DNA from: G963666945 sp963666945
Lineage (GTDB): Bacteria; Bacteroidota; Bacteroidia; Bacteroidales; Marinifilaceae
Length of the DNA: 33,203 bases
Direction of reading: 5' to 3'
Assembly (NCBI GenBank): GCA_963666945.2
Contig: CAXXRT010000003.1
Span: 1 to 33,203 of the forward strand
Below, one piece after another: positions 1 to 8,100 of the stretch. The notes beneath the pieces are model-generated. The model saw only the letters and a program-made list of their open reading frames with translations. It was not told where the DNA came from and searched no databases. How positions within the stretch are numbered: the stretch's first letter is position 1; each line of letters begins with the position of its first letter. The translations under genes and the position numbers were made by a program.

Positions 1-77
1 TCGTGAAGAGGACATTTACCTATAAGGTTTGGCATTTTCACTACCGAATTAACAAAAAAGTATCCATTAAGAGCGCT

Positions 78-2939
78 ATGGAAAAGACATACAACCCACA
101 ATCTATTGAACAGTCTCTTTACCAGAACTGGGAAGAGCAGGGCTACTTCAAGCCACACGGTGACACATCAAAAGACGCGTACAGCATCATGATCCCGCCA
201 CCAAACGTCACGGGTAGCCTGCATATGGGCCACGCTTTCCAGGACACCATTATGGATACCCTGATCCGTTGTGAGCGTATGAAGGGCAAAACACCCTTTG
301 GCAGGTAGGTACTGACCACGCTGGTATCGCCACTCAGATGGTTGTTGAACGCAAAATCGCAGCAGAAGAAGGCAAAACCAAGAACGATTACGGTCGTGAT
401 GCTTTCATCGACAAGATCTGGGAATGGAAAGGTGAATCCGGCGGTACTATCACCAAACAGCTGCGTCGTCTTGGCGCATCCGTAGACTGGGATCGTGAAC
501 GTTTTACCATGGACGATGGCTTGTCTAACGCTGTAAAAGAAGTCTTTGTCCGTCTGTATGAAGAAGATCTGATCTACCGTGGTAAACGTCTGGTTAACTG
601 GGATCCAAAACTACACACAGCAATCTCAGACCTGGAAGTAGAAAACAAAGACAAAAAAGGCCACATGTGGCACTTCCGCTACCCATTAGCAGACGGCGTA
701 AAAACTGCGGAAGGTAAAGATTACATTGTCGTAGCAACCACCCGTCCGGAAACCGTTCTTGGTGATACCGGCGTAGCCGTCAATCCAGAAGATCCTCGCT
801 ATAAAGATCTGATGGCAAAGACATCATGTTGCCTTTAGTAAACCGTCGTATCCCTATCGTTGGCGATGAACACGCTGATATGGAAAAAGGTACCGGCTGT
901 GTGAAAATTACTCCAGCTCATGACTTTAACGACTATGAAGTCGGTAAGCGCCACCAGCTGCCCTATGATCAACATTCTGACCTTCGATGCGAACATTCGT
1001 GCTGAAGCAGAAGTATTTAACAGCAATGGTGAAGCCAGGTGATGTTTACAGCACTGAGCTACCAGAAAAATACCAGGGCATGGAGCGTTTCGCTGCACGT
1101 AAAGCAGTGGTTGCAGAATTTGAAGAGCTTGGCCTGCTGGATGAAATAAAAGATCACGAACTGACCGTACCATACGGTGACCGTGGCGGTGTGGTTATCG
1201 AACCAATGCTGACTGATCAGTGGTACGTACGCGCAGCACCGCTAGCGGAAGTGGCGACTCAGGCAGTAGAAGACGGCGACATTCAGTTTGTACCTAAGCA
1301 GTACGAAAACATGTATTTCGCGTGGGATGCGTGATATTCAGGACTGGTGTATTTCCCGTCAGCTATGGTGGGGTCACCGTATTCCGGCCTGGTACGACAA
1401 CGACGGCAACGTATACGTAGGTCGAACAGAAGAAGAAGTCCGTGAACAAAATAACCTGGCACCGGTAGTCGTGCTGCGTCAGGACGATGACGTGCTGGAT
1501 ACCTGGTTCTCATCTGCGCTATGGACCTTCAGTACTCTGGGCTGGCCTGAGCAGACCGATGAGCTGAAAGTGTTCCACCCTTCCGATGTACTGGTCACAG
1601 GTTTCGATATCATCTTCTTCTGGGTGGCGCGTATGATCATGATGACCATGCACTTCATCAAAGATGAAAACGGCAAGCCACAGGTACCATTTAAAACCGT
1701 TTATGTGACCGGTCTTATCCGTGACGAAAACGGCGACAAGATGTCCAAGTCGAAAGGTAACGTACTGGACCCTATCGACATGATCGACGGTATCGATCTG
1801 GAGTCTCTGGTAGAGAACGTACCGGTAATATGATGCAGCCTAAGCTGGCAGCGAAAATCGAGAAAAATACCCGTAAGACATTCGAAAATGGTATTGAAGC
1901 CTATGGTACGGACGCACTGCGCTTTACTCTGGCAGCGATGGCATCAACCGGCCGTGATATCAACTGGATATGAAGCGTCTGGAAGGCTACCGTAACTTCT
2001 GTAACAAGCTGTGGAACGCCAGCCGTTACGTGCTGATGAACACAGAAGAGAAAGACTGCGGTTTTGCAGCAGGTGCAGAGCTGGAATACTCGCTGGCAGA
2101 TAAGTGGATCGAATCTCAGTTTGAACTGGCTGCAAAAGCATTCAATGAGCATATCGACAACTACCGTCTGGATATGGCTGCCAATACCCTGTACGAGTTT
2201 ATCTGGAACCAGTTCTGTGACTGGTACCTTGAGCTAACCAAACCCGTACTGTGGAAAGGCACCGAAGCTCAGCAGCGTGCGACTCGTCGTACCCTAATCA
2301 CTGTGCTAGAGAAGACCCTTCGTCTGGCGCATCCAGTGATCCCGTATATCACTGAGACTATCTGGCAGAGCATTAAGCCTCTGGTTGAAGGTGTGGAAGG
2401 CGACACTATCATGCTGCAGGCATCTGCCTCAGTACAATGAAGCCAACTTCCACCAGGAAGCTCTGGATGACATCGAATGGGTGAAAGCCTTTATCACCAG
2501 CATCCGTAACCTGCGTGCTGAATACGACATCAATCCGGGTAAGCCACTGGAAGTGATGCTGAAAGCGGCGAATGAAACCGATGCTGCTCGTATGGAAGCT
2601 AACAAGCAGGTTCTGCTATCTCTGGCTAAACTGGAAAGTGTACGAGTTCTGGCTGCCGGCGAAGAAACGCCAGCATGTGCAACCGCACTGGTTGGCAAAT
2701 CGGAGCTGATGATCCCAATGGCTGGTCTGATCGACAAAGATGCTGAGCTGGCCCGTCTGGCTGGTGAAGTTAAGAAGACTCAGGGTGAGATCAAACGTCT
2801 GGAAGGCAAGCTGAGCAATGAAGGTTTTGTTGCAAAAGCTCCTGAAGCCGTTGTAGCTAAAGAGCGTGAGAAGCTAGAAGGCTACAAGGAAACACTGGCG
2901 AAACTGGAAGAGCAGCAGACTGCGATTGCAGCGCTGTAA
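78..2939 (+). pseudogene. valS: Valyl-tRNA synthetase, reading frame broken by eight one-base indels
   Basis: Class I aminoacyl-tRNA synthetase that charges tRNA-Val with valine in the cytoplasm. Conceptual translation across frames follows E. coli ValS from MEKTYNPQ to the C-terminal coiled-coil arm ending in AAL. It includes the HMGH signature after PPPNVTGSL near residue 50 and the KMSKSKGNV loop encoded around 1739-1765. The frame changes eight times: one base missing near 288-291, 820, 1816-1817 and 1966-1967, and one extra near 961-963, 1038-1039, 1324-1326 and 2423. The net change is zero, so the full length equals 953 residues, as in the family. Between breaks the protein is fully conserved with no nonsense codons. 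The gene is essential in bacteria, so I infer sequencing or assembly errors, not true decay. The ATG at 78 matches the family start and follows an AAGAG ribosome site. Confidence 0.93.
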
Positions 2940-2959
2940 ATCCTAAAAAATTTACAGAC

Positions 2960-2996
2960 AAAAAAGGGTTGAGCATTTCCGCTCAACCCTTTTTTT
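2960..2996. terminator. Bidirectional rho-independent terminator between valS and rraB
   Basis: A perfect 9-bp stem (GGGTTGAGC at 2966-2974, GCTCAACCC at 2981-2989) with a 6-nt loop is flanked by six A on the left and seven T on the right. It therefore works as a terminator on both strands, serving valS on plus and rraB on minus. Confidence 0.9.
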
Positions 2997-3076
2997 ACTT
3001 AATTATACGGTTATAAAATCTTAAAGCTGCCGACTAGTCGACATAGGATTGGTTATTTAGACAGTAAGATAACGGC

Positions 3077-3499
3077 TTACTGCTCTCCTTCCTCGTCATC
3101 ACCCTCTTCGTCATACAGGGCATCTTCTCCCTCATAAAAAGTACCCCATCCGTCGTAGATAATGTCGTACTTTTCAGCGAGGTTAACCAGCTTTTCAACC
3201 TGCTCATCAATAAGCTCAGCATTCAGGGCCGATTCCATGGTTGCGTCACAGCACAACAGGCGATTACCATCTTCGTCTTCCGTCTCTTCCGCTTCCAGCA
3301 CTTCAAAGCCCATCTTAAATGCTTCTACTACCGCTTTCTCCAGAGCATCAAAGCTTTCTGCAAACAGGTGATGTTCAATCTCATACAGAGAATCCGGATC
3401 ACTTCCGTCTTCAAGAAGTGCAGCGATAATATCGCGGGTTTCTTCTTTCTGAATGTCGATCAATTCTTCAACGGACATGTATTCATCTTCGTGAGACAT
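3077..3499 (-). CDS. rraB: Regulator of RNase E activity B
   Basis: Small acidic protein that binds the C-terminal degradosome scaffold of RNase E and inhibits cleavage of a subset of mRNAs. The 140-residue product has the length of E. coli RraB (about 138). It shows the typical N-terminal helix region (EELIDIQKEETRDIIAALLEDG), the middle EHHLFAESFDALEKAVVEAFK segment, the YDGWGTFYE motif and a very acidic tail ending DEEGDDEEGEQ. It converges on valS and stops about 80 bases from the shared terminator. The neighbour beyond, arcA, is divergent, so rraB is probably transcribed alone from the 3500-3740 gap. The family assignment is firm; the physiological targets cannot be read from sequence. 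Confidence 0.93.
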   Translation of the reverse strand: MSHEDEYMSVEELIDIQKEETRDIIAALLEDGSDPDSLYEIEHHLFAESFDALEKAVVEAFKMGFEVLEAEETEDEDGNRLLCCDATMESALNAELIDEQVEKLVNLAEKYDIIYDGWGTFYEGEDALYDEEGDDEEGEQ

Positions 3500-3612
3500 A
3501 TCTTTTATGAGACATAGTGGTGCTCCAGGTAGTTAGTTTTCCAGATAATACGTTTTACAGATGAGTAATTCGCGGGAAATATGGCACGGTTTCAAGGCAA
3601 ATACTAGGGGCA

Positions 3613-3630
3613 GCTGAATAATTATATAAA
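3613..3630. promoter_or_regulatory. Possible ARG box upstream of arcA
   Basis: The 18-mer GCTGAATAATTATATAAA resembles the ArgR operator consensus wntGAATwwwwATTCAnw: the left half is perfect and the right half has two mismatches. It lies about 110 bases before arcA in an AT-rich stretch, where such matches occur by chance, so this is a weak call. Confidence 0.3.
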
Positions 3631-3681
3631 TAGTAGCTGATCTTTCTCCTTTCTACCTCTTAAGCTTCTTTCAATTGGCGC

Positions 3682-3710
3682 TTGCATCTTTAGTTCAAGC
3701 TTGTCATAAC
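3682..3710 (+). promoter_or_regulatory. Candidate sigma-70 promoter of arcA
   Basis: A TTGCAT -35-like hexamer (3682-3687) is followed after 17 bases by CATAAC (3705-3710), about 30 bases before the arcA ATG. The spacing is ideal, but both hexamers are only partial matches. No convincing FNR site (TTGATnnnnATCAA) was seen, although arginine deiminase genes are often anaerobically induced. Confidence 0.3.
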
Positions 3711-3740
3711 TAGTTTAACCAAACGCCGTAAGGATACAAA

Positions 3741-4970
3741 ATGAGTAAGTTATATGTTGGCTCAGAAGTGGGACAATTACACCGGGTACTGGTACATCGT
3801 CCGGAAAGATCTCTCACCCACCTCACCCCGTCAAACTGCCAGGATCTACTGTTTGATGATGTTCTTTCGGTGGAAGAAGCCGGTAAAGAACATGATGTCT
3901 TCGCTCGCACTCTGAAAGAGCAGGGAGTGGAAGTTTTGCAGCTACATGATCTTCTGGTTGAGACTCTGGCAATCGACGCAGCGAAACAGTGGCTGCTTCA
4001 GAGTCAGATATCTGATTTTCGTTATGGCCCGACCTTCGCCCGGGATTTGCGCAACTATCTGGCAGATATGGACAGCGAACACCTGGCAACCATTCTTCTG
4101 GGTGGCCTTGCCTATGCTGAGCTGCCTATTCGCTCGGCCTCCATACTACCGAAGATGCACCGCCCGCAAGATTTCGTTATCGATCCACTGCCAAATCACC
4201 TTTTTACTCGTGATACCTCCTGCTGGATTTATGGTGGAGTCTCCTTAAATCCCATGACTAAACCAGCCCGCCAGCGTGAAACCAACCATTTAAGAGCCAT
4301 CTACCGCTGGCACCCTCTTTTTACCGCTTGTGACTTTGTCAGCTATTTCAAGAACGACAATGTCAGTTACGATAATGTCAATATCGAAGGCGGAGATATA
4401 CTGGTTATCGGTAAAGGGGCTGTGCTGATCGGTATGTCAGAACGTACCACACCACAGGGAGTTGAAAACCTGGCGGCCAGGCTGTTTGAATCCGGGCAGG
4501 CGACCCAGGTTATTGCCCTGAATCTGCCGAAACATCGTTCCTGTATGCACCTGGATACTGTGATGACCCATATCAATATCGATACCTTCTCTGTCTATCC
4601 GGAGGTAATTAACCGGGAACTGGAAACCTGGCGCTTAACACCAAAAGGCCATGGAGAAATGGACGTTAAAGCCATGCCTAACTATATGCAGGCGATAGAA
4701 TCCGCTCTGGGGCTAGAGCAACTGAACCTGATCACCACTGGTGGTGACAACTATGAAGCAGAAAGAGAGCAGTGGAATGACGCCAACAATGTGCTCACCG
4801 TAAGGCCGGGGGTTGTTATCGGTTATGAACGAAATGTCTATACGAACGAAAAATACGATAAAGCCGGAATTGAAGTACTGACCATTTCAGGCAACGAGCT
4901 GGGACGCGGACGTGGCGGTGCCCGCTGCATGAGCTGCCCTGTTGAACGGGGATGGCATCTAAAAATTTGA
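3741..4970 (+). CDS. arcA: Arginine deiminase
   Basis: Hydrolyses L-arginine to citrulline and ammonia, the first step of the arginine deiminase pathway, which yields ATP and counters acid. The 409-residue protein carries family hallmarks: FTRDTSCW with the substrate-binding Asp, an EGGD motif, the HLDTVMTHINIDTFSVYP stretch with the catalytic His, and the nucleophile Cys in RGGARCMSCP at the C-terminus. The ribosome site TAAGGA precedes the ATG. Deletion of one G in the GGGG run at 4948-4951 would give the family-like ending ...CPVERDGI with a stop at 4960-4962 instead of ...ERGWHLKI. The last residues are therefore probably a one-base sequencing error. The next enzyme gene is an ornithine carbamoyltransferase; no arcC or arcD is in the window. 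Confidence 0.95.
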   Translation: MSKLYVGSEVGQLHRVLVHRPERSLTHLTPSNCQDLLFDDVLSVEEAGKEHDVFARTLKEQGVEVLQLHDLLVETLAIDAAKQWLLQSQISDFRYGPTFARDLRNYLADMDSEHLATILLGGLAYAELPIRSASILPKMHRPQDFVIDPLPNHLFTRDTSCWIYGGVSLNPMTKPARQRETNHLRAIYRWHPLFTACDFVSYFKNDNVSYDNVNIEGGDILVIGKGAVLIGMSERTTPQGVENLAARLFESGQATQVIALNLPKHRSCMHLDTVMTHINIDTFSVYPEVINRELETWRLTPKGHGEMDVKAMPNYMQAIESALGLEQLNLITTGGDNYEAEREQWNDANNVLTVRPGVVIGYERNVYTNEKYDKAGIEVLTISGNELGRGRGGARCMSCPVERGWHLKI

Positions 4971-4986
4971 TATAGATCGCACTTTA

Positions 4987-5100
4987 ATGCTTTATCGTTT
5001 TCGTAATAAACCGATGCAAAAGCTGGATGAATATGCACTCATTACCCCAATCGCTCTTGGATACTTAGGTTTATTCATCTGGCACATTCTTTCTGTGTAA
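4987..5100 (+). CDS. Candidate 37-residue single-pass membrane peptide
   Basis: A short open frame starts 24 bases after the probable true arcA stop (4960-4962). The N-terminus is basic (MLYRFRNKPMQK), a short acidic turn LDEY follows, and then a hydrophobic stretch ALITPIALGYLGLFIWHIL ends in SV. That looks like one transmembrane helix with the basic end inside. No good ribosome site precedes the ATG at 4987; an internal ATG at 5014 is an alternative start. I do not recognise a family. It could be a small inner-membrane protein co-expressed with arcA or a chance frame in AT-rich DNA. Its stop overlaps the first ARG-box-like site of argF. Confidence 0.4.
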   Translation: MLYRFRNKPMQKLDEYALITPIALGYLGLFIWHILSV

Positions 5101-5134
5101 ATATTTTTGCATTTTTTTAGGATATTTATTCACT
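5096..5134. promoter_or_regulatory. Two ARG-box-like sites upstream of argF
   Basis: Two 18-mers match the ArgR consensus wntGAATwwwwATTCAnw: 5096-5113 with three mismatches, and 5117-5134 with two mismatches and a perfect ATTCA half. They are separated by exactly 3 bp, the spacing known for paired ARG boxes bound by one ArgR hexamer in enteric bacteria. This suggests arginine repression of argF. Matching was done by eye. No clear promoter hexamers were resolved around them. Confidence 0.55.
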
Positions 5135-5143
5135 TTTCACCTT

Positions 5144-5172
5144 AAATACGTTACACATAGGGTAACGTATTT
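5144..5172. repeat. Perfect 11-bp inverted repeat in the argF leader
   Basis: AAATACGTTAC (5144-5154) and GTAACGTATTT (5162-5172) form a perfect 11-bp stem around a 7-base loop. It sits 10 bp after the second ARG-box-like site and about 77 bases before the argF ATG. No T run follows directly, so it is not a standard terminator. It may be an operator or an mRNA leader hairpin. Confidence 0.7.
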
Positions 5173-5248
5173 GGTTATCATTTTTCATAAAGGTTATGAC
5201 GGGTATAAGTGGTAACCCTCGTAAAAGTATTTTTAAGAGGAACAAGTA

Positions 5249-6253
5249 ATGGCTTTTAATCTTCGCAACCGTAACTTCCTGAAACTTCTCGATTTCACCC
5301 CACGAGAAATTCAGCATTTGCTGAATCTGTCGGCCGAACTTAAAAAAGCCAAGTACGGCGGTTATGAACAACCAAAACTGAAAGGTAAAAATATTGCACT
5401 GATCTTTGAAAAAACCTCAACACGCACCCGCTGCGCATTTGAGGTTGCAGCCTTTGATCAGGGTGCGCAGGTTTCCTACCTTGGCCCGTCCGGCTCTCAG
5501 ATTGGTCATAAAGAATCCATGAAGGACACTGCCCGGGTTCTTGGCCGCATGTACGATGGTATTGAATACCGCGGATTTGGTCAGGCTATTGTGGAAGAAC
5601 TGGGGGAATATGCAGGAGTTCCGGTATGGAATGGTCTGACTGATGAATTCCATCCAACCCAAATCCTCGCTGATTTCCTTACGATGCAGGAATATGCACG
5701 AGGCAAGCAGTTACATGAGGTTAAGTTCGCCTATCTTGGCGATGCCCGCAACAATATGGGTAATTCACTGATGGTAGGTGCAGCTAAAATGGGTATGGAT
5801 ATCCGCCTGGTAGCACCGAAATCGTTCTGGCCAGAAGAGGAGCTGGTAGCAAGCTGCCGTGATATCGCAGAGAAAACCGGCGCAAGTATCACCCTGACAG
5901 AAGATGTTGCAGAGGGAGTTAAGGAATGTGACTTCCTGTATACCGATGTCTGGGTATCAATGGGCGAATCCAAAGAAGCGTGGGACGATCGGGTTAAAGT
6001 GATGACACCGTATCAGGTGAATATGGATATGATAAAGGCTACCGGCAATCCGCATGTGAAATTTATGCACTGCCTTCCAGCGTTTCATAACGATGAAACC
6101 ACAGTCGGCAAAGAAGTCGCAGAGAAATATGGTATGAACGGCCTTGAAGTCACCGAAGAAGTATTCGAATCCGACTACTCTATCGTCTTCGACGAAGCAG
6201 AAAACCGTATGCACACTATTAAGGCTATTATGGTTGCCACTCTGGGAGACTAA
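5249..6253 (+). CDS. argF: Ornithine carbamoyltransferase
   Basis: Transfers the carbamoyl group from carbamoyl phosphate to ornithine, giving citrulline. In the anabolic direction it serves arginine synthesis; catabolic homologues (ArcB) run in reverse next to arginine deiminase. The 334-residue protein has the carbamoyl phosphate site STRTR at 57-61, HPTQ at 135-138, the ornithine-binding DVWVSMG at 233-239, and HCLP at 274-277. The ribosome site is AAGAGGAAC. Adjacency to arcA allows either direction. The ARG-box-like pair and the neighbouring pyrBI genes, which compete for carbamoyl phosphate, favour the anabolic argF role, but sequence alone does not settle it. No strong terminator follows; the pyrB promoter begins within about 30 bases. 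Confidence 0.93.
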   Translation: MAFNLRNRNFLKLLDFTPREIQHLLNLSAELKKAKYGGYEQPKLKGKNIALIFEKTSTRTRCAFEVAAFDQGAQVSYLGPSGSQIGHKESMKDTARVLGRMYDGIEYRGFGQAIVEELGEYAGVPVWNGLTDEFHPTQILADFLTMQEYARGKQLHEVKFAYLGDARNNMGNSLMVGAAKMGMDIRLVAPKSFWPEEELVASCRDIAEKTGASITLTEDVAEGVKECDFLYTDVWVSMGESKEAWDDRVKVMTPYQVNMDMIKATGNPHVKFMHCLPAFHNDETTVGKEVAEKYGMNGLEVTEEVFESDYSIVFDEAENRMHTIKAIMVATLGD

Positions 6254-6284
6254 TTACTCCCCTGGTTCAGCGTTTCGCAATCGC

Positions 6285-6312
6285 TTGCCTTCACAAAAAT
6301 TAGGGGTATAAT
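6285..6312 (+). promoter_or_regulatory. Sigma-70 promoter of the pyrL-pyrBI operon
   Basis: The -35-like TTGCCT (6285-6290) is separated by 16 bp from a perfect -10 TATAAT (6307-6312). Transcription would begin about 6319-6320, giving a short 5' leader before the leader-peptide ATG at 6344. Confidence 0.7.
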
Positions 6313-6343
6313 CCTCCGCAATTTGTCCACGGAGAGATAGAAA

Positions 6344-6427
6344 ATGAACCTTTTGGTGTCCCCAAATTCAACAGGTTACCGACCAGAGCTGGTTGTTGTT
6401 TCGTTTTCTATTATTTCTGGTTTCTAA
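6344..6427 (+). CDS. pyrL: pyrBI operon leader peptide (27 residues)
   Basis: A 27-codon frame begins MNLLVSPN and ends VVVSFSIISGF, with a GGAG ribosome site 10 bases upstream. It lies between a sigma-70 promoter and an attenuator hairpin. Its second half is encoded by a very U-rich stretch (GUUGUUGUUUCGUUUUCUAUUAUUUCUG). That is the arrangement of E. coli pyrL: with low UTP, polymerase pauses in the U-rich segment, the translating ribosome catches up, covers the terminator and lets pyrBI be transcribed. The stop codon lies five bases before the stem, ideal for a ribosome to block it. The amino acid sequence is unlike the 44-residue E. coli PyrL, so the identity rests on position and composition. 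Confidence 0.78.
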   Translation: MNLLVSPNSTGYRPELVVVSFSIISGF

Positions 6428-6432
6428 AAAAT

Positions 6433-6460
6433 GCCTCCTTTGTTTAGGGGGCTTTTTTTT
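6433..6460 (+). terminator. pyrBI attenuator
   Basis: GCCTCC (6433-6438) pairs with GGGGGC (6447-6452), one pair being G-T, followed by eight T (6453-6460). Six A just before the stem can extend it. It follows the leader peptide stop directly and lies about 100 bases before pyrB, so it is an intrinsic terminator that must be bypassed for pyrB expression. Confidence 0.85.
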
Positions 6461-6563
6461 GGCCTATTATTAGCCTAAATCAGACATGAATTTAGCGGAT
6501 ACTTTTTAACAGAAATTCTTTAACAGATACATTTTCAACGAATAAGCAAGAGGGAAGAGAACC

Positions 6564-7493
6564 ATGGCGCATTCGCTGTTTAATAAACACATCATTTCCA
6601 TTCCGGAACTAAACCGAAGTGAGCTTGAGTTGATAGTCGAAACCGCAGGCAAGCTAAAGGCTGAACCGAATCCGGAACTGCTTAAACACAAGGTAGTTGC
6701 AAGCTGTTTCTTTGAACCATCAACCCGTACCCGCCTCTCCTTTGAAACGTCTATCCAGCGTTTGGGTGGTACAGTTATCGGTTTTGATAACGGCGGCAAC
6801 ACGTCGCTCGCGAAGAAGGGAGAGACACTGGCCGACTCGGTACAGGTTATCTCTTCCTACGTTGATGCTTTTGTAATGCGCCACCCACAAGAAGGCGCTG
6901 CACGTCTGGCTTCAGAATTTTCTAACGGCGTACCGGTGATTAACGGCGGTGACGGGGCAAACCAGCACCCAACCCAGACTCTGCTGGATCTCTTTTCTAT
7001 CTACGAAACCCAGGGTCGTCTGGATAACCTGAATGTGGCACTAGTTGGTGATCTGAAATACGGCCGCACGGTTCACTCACTGACCCAGGCATTGGCAAAA
7101 TTCGACAACAACCGCTTCTTCTTTATCGCTCCGGACGCATTGGCGATGCCAGATTACATCTATGAAGAACTGGATGAAGCCGGCATTCCTTACAGCCTGC
7201 ACAGCGATATGGAAAGTGTGATCCCCGATCTGGATGTTCTCTATATGACCCGGGTACAGAAAGAACGTTTTGACGAATCAGAATACCAGCATATTAAATC
7301 AGCATTTATTCTGAATGCCAGGATGCTGACTGAAGCCAAAAACAACCTGAAAGTACTGCACCCGCTACCACGAGTGGATGAAATCACCACTGATGTGGAT
7401 AAAACTCAACATGCCTACTATTTCCAGCAGGCAGAAAACGGTGTCTATGCGCGACAGGCACTGCTGGCCCTGGTATTGAATAAAGAACTTTAA
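6564..7493 (+). CDS. pyrB: Aspartate carbamoyltransferase, catalytic chain
   Basis: Catalyses condensation of carbamoyl phosphate and aspartate to N-carbamoylaspartate, the committed step of pyrimidine synthesis. The 309-residue chain has STRTR at 53-57, the mobile-loop Lys in SLAKKGET near 84-85, HPTQ at 135-138 and the HPLPR loop near residue 266, all in family positions. Length equals the E. coli catalytic chain within a few residues. It is followed after 15 bases by pyrI, with which it forms the c6r6 holoenzyme. Expression is predicted to be controlled by the upstream leader peptide and attenuator. The ATG at 6564 is preceded by GGGAAGAGA. Confidence 0.97.
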   Translation: MAHSLFNKHIISIPELNRSELELIVETAGKLKAEPNPELLKHKVVASCFFEPSTRTRLSFETSIQRLGGTVIGFDNGGNTSLAKKGETLADSVQVISSYVDAFVMRHPQEGAARLASEFSNGVPVINGGDGANQHPTQTLLDLFSIYETQGRLDNLNVALVGDLKYGRTVHSLTQALAKFDNNRFFFIAPDALAMPDYIYEELDEAGIPYSLHSDMESVIPDLDVLYMTRVQKERFDESEYQHIKSAFILNARMLTEAKNNLKVLHPLPRVDEITTDVDKTQHAYYFQQAENGVYARQALLALVLNKEL

Positions 7494-7508
7494 GTCGGAG
7501 GAATCATT

Positions 7509-7970
7509 ATGGCGAATAAAACAAAACTTCAGGTTGAAGCAATTAAAAATGGTTCTGTAATCGACCATATTCCGGCTCATATCGGAATCAAGGTGTTGAA
7601 ACTGTTCAATATGGATAAAAGCAACCAGCGCATTACCATGGGACTGAACCTTCCGTCTTCTGCTCTCGGTGCGAAAGATCTTATCAAGATTGAAAACACC
7701 TATATCACTGAAGAGCAAGCCAGCCAGTTGGCACTGTATGCTCCCAATGCAACCGTGAACCAGATAGAAGACTATGAAGTAACCAAAAAGCTTGAACTGT
7801 CTCTCCCGGATCAGATCACTGGAGTGTTTAAGTGTCCGAACACCAACTGCATCACTCACGGTGAGCCAGTTGACAGTAACTTTAAGGTCATCACCAAGAA
7901 AGATGATATCCAGCTTAAGTGCAAATACTGTGAGAAGGTATTCTCTCGTGAGATCATGACTGAGGGGTAA
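7509..7970 (+). CDS. pyrI: Aspartate carbamoyltransferase, regulatory chain
   Basis: Regulatory subunit that binds ATP, CTP and UTP and transmits allosteric control to the PyrB trimers. The 153-residue protein has an N-terminal nucleotide-binding domain (VEAIKNGSVIDHIPAHIG with the effector-site His and Lys region) and a C-terminal zinc domain with four Cys at 109, 114, 138 and 141, exactly the E. coli positions. The ribosome site CGGAGG precedes the ATG, 15 bases after pyrB. No intrinsic terminator with a T run directly follows; instead a cluster of palindromes occupies 8000-8091. Confidence 0.97.
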   Translation: MANKTKLQVEAIKNGSVIDHIPAHIGIKVLKLFNMDKSNQRITMGLNLPSSALGAKDLIKIENTYITEEQASQLALYAPNATVNQIEDYEVTKKLELSLPDQITGVFKCPNTNCITHGEPVDSNFKVITKKDDIQLKCKYCEKVFSREIMTEG

Positions 7971-7999
7971 TCGACCTCATTGATTTCGAGCCTTGTTAG

Positions 8000-8043
8000 T
8001 TCTCATCCAGAAATGAATTCTGGGATTCTGTCCTACATGAGAA
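8000..8043. repeat. Two-part palindrome downstream of pyrI
   Basis: An outer 7-bp stem (TTCTCAT at 8000-8006, ATGAGAA at 8037-8043) encloses an inner stem CCAGAA (8007-8012) / TTCTGG (8018-8023) with a 5-base loop. Part of it (TCATCCAGAAATGAAT) recurs with one change at 26283-26298 after darP, so it is probably a dispersed intergenic repeat. There is no T run. Confidence 0.6.
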
Positions 8044-8055
8044 TCCTTTAGGCCC

Positions 8056-8091
8056 ACATTTGTTTCCACGTGAGAGCGTGGGAACAAATGT
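8056..8091. repeat. REP-like palindrome, copy A
   Basis: A 15-bp inverted repeat (8056-8070 and 8077-8091) with one G-T type mismatch encloses the loop TGAGAG. The core TTTCCACG...CGTGGGAA is shared with palindromes at 9561-9582 and 26317-26384. No T run follows, so it is better described as a repetitive extragenic palindrome than as a classic terminator. Confidence 0.7.
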
Positions 8092-8100
8092 CAAAAGAAA

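Noticed and set aside
1..77. End of an upstream gene (holC) or an N-terminal extension of ValS
   Set aside because: The reading frame before 78 has no family similarity, and 77 bases are too few to identify a preceding gene.
7860..7968. Frameshift at the end of pyrI, because its tail differs from E. coli
   Set aside because: All four zinc Cys are in place, the frame ends normally, and the last residues vary in this family.
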